Source of the DNA: Salvia splendens | Taxonomy: Eukaryota > Streptophyta > Magnoliopsida > Lamiales > Lamiaceae | NCBI RefSeq assembly: GCF_004379255.2 | Contig: NC_056041.1 | Location: 21,421,559-21,485,558, forward strand | Direction of reading: 5' to 3' | Length of the DNA: 64,000 bases | Part shown: one piece after another, positions 63,909-64,000 of the stretch | Position numbering within the stretch: the first letter of the stretch is position 1 | Layout: the number at the start of each line of letters is the position of its first letter | The notes under the pieces: model-generated | Told to the model about the DNA's origin: nothing | Databases searched by the model: none | Seen by the model: the letters and a program-made list of their open reading frames with translations, nothing else | Made by a program: the position numbers and the translations under genes

Positions 63909-64000
63909 GTATTTTTTCATGTCGCTTGACTGACCTTGTTTTATCTGGGACTAGACCGTTACTATGACCCCACTATTTTCCCTTGTTCTGGTTCTTCCTT

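Noticed and set aside
1..64000. CRISPR arrays, bacterial operons or phage modules
   Set aside because: The repeats are eukaryotic satellites, SINEs and MITEs; there are no spacer-repeat arrays and genes have introns.

Overview
This is a stretch of plant nuclear DNA. Spliced genes, a remorin, an ATL-type RING-H2 sequence, an insulin-degrading-enzyme gene and several plant-specific transposon lineages (Tat Ty3/gypsy, PIF/Harbinger, hAT, Pack-MULEs, Stowaway MITEs) point to a flowering plant. The general look suggests a dicot, possibly an asterid, but I cannot name the species. Most of the window is repeats, nested up to three deep.

Layout. 1-3.1 kb: 3' part of a hAT element whose transposase frame is broken by one stop. 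3.3-6.3 kb: a Helitron-like 3' end and three tRNA-derived SINEs. 6.3-15.1 kb: a degraded MULE-like region with short repeated exons, a 119-bp minisatellite, a probable solo LTR (8.7-12.6 kb) and a 277-bp satellite. 15.1-18.3 kb: an inverted-repeat element carrying pieces of three unrelated host genes (NPH3-type, cytochrome P450, lipid-transfer protein). 18.35-19.1 kb: three more SINEs. 19.7-20.5 kb: a three-exon RPA70/DUF223-like gene on the minus strand. 23.0-33.6 kb: a complete, very young Tat-lineage retrotransposon on the minus strand with a 5-bp target duplication, gag-pol split by one amber codon in a readthrough-like context, and two antisense genes. 36.0-38.0 kb: MITEs and a GC-richer promoter-like island.

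The convincing host genes are few: a two-exon group 4 remorin (39.0-40.7 kb, plus) and the first three exons of an M16 metallopeptidase of the insulin-degrading-enzyme type (62.99 kb to the right edge, plus). Two others are decayed: an ATL-like RING-H2 pseudogene (47.2-47.6 kb) and a receptor-kinase pseudogene (49.3-50.2 kb).

The right third is mostly DNA transposons: hAT elements with 8-bp duplications (41.9, 45.0 and 56.5 kb), a Pack-MULE carrying a nuclear group II intron maturase fragment (52.6-53.9 kb), a broken Harbinger with a hAT inside it and Stowaways inside the hAT (55.2-58.3 kb), an intact Harbinger transposase element (59.8-61.8 kb), and a related non-autonomous copy that ends 24 bp before the start codon of the IDE-type gene. 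All calls come from reading the sequence and from memory of protein families; no database search was run.
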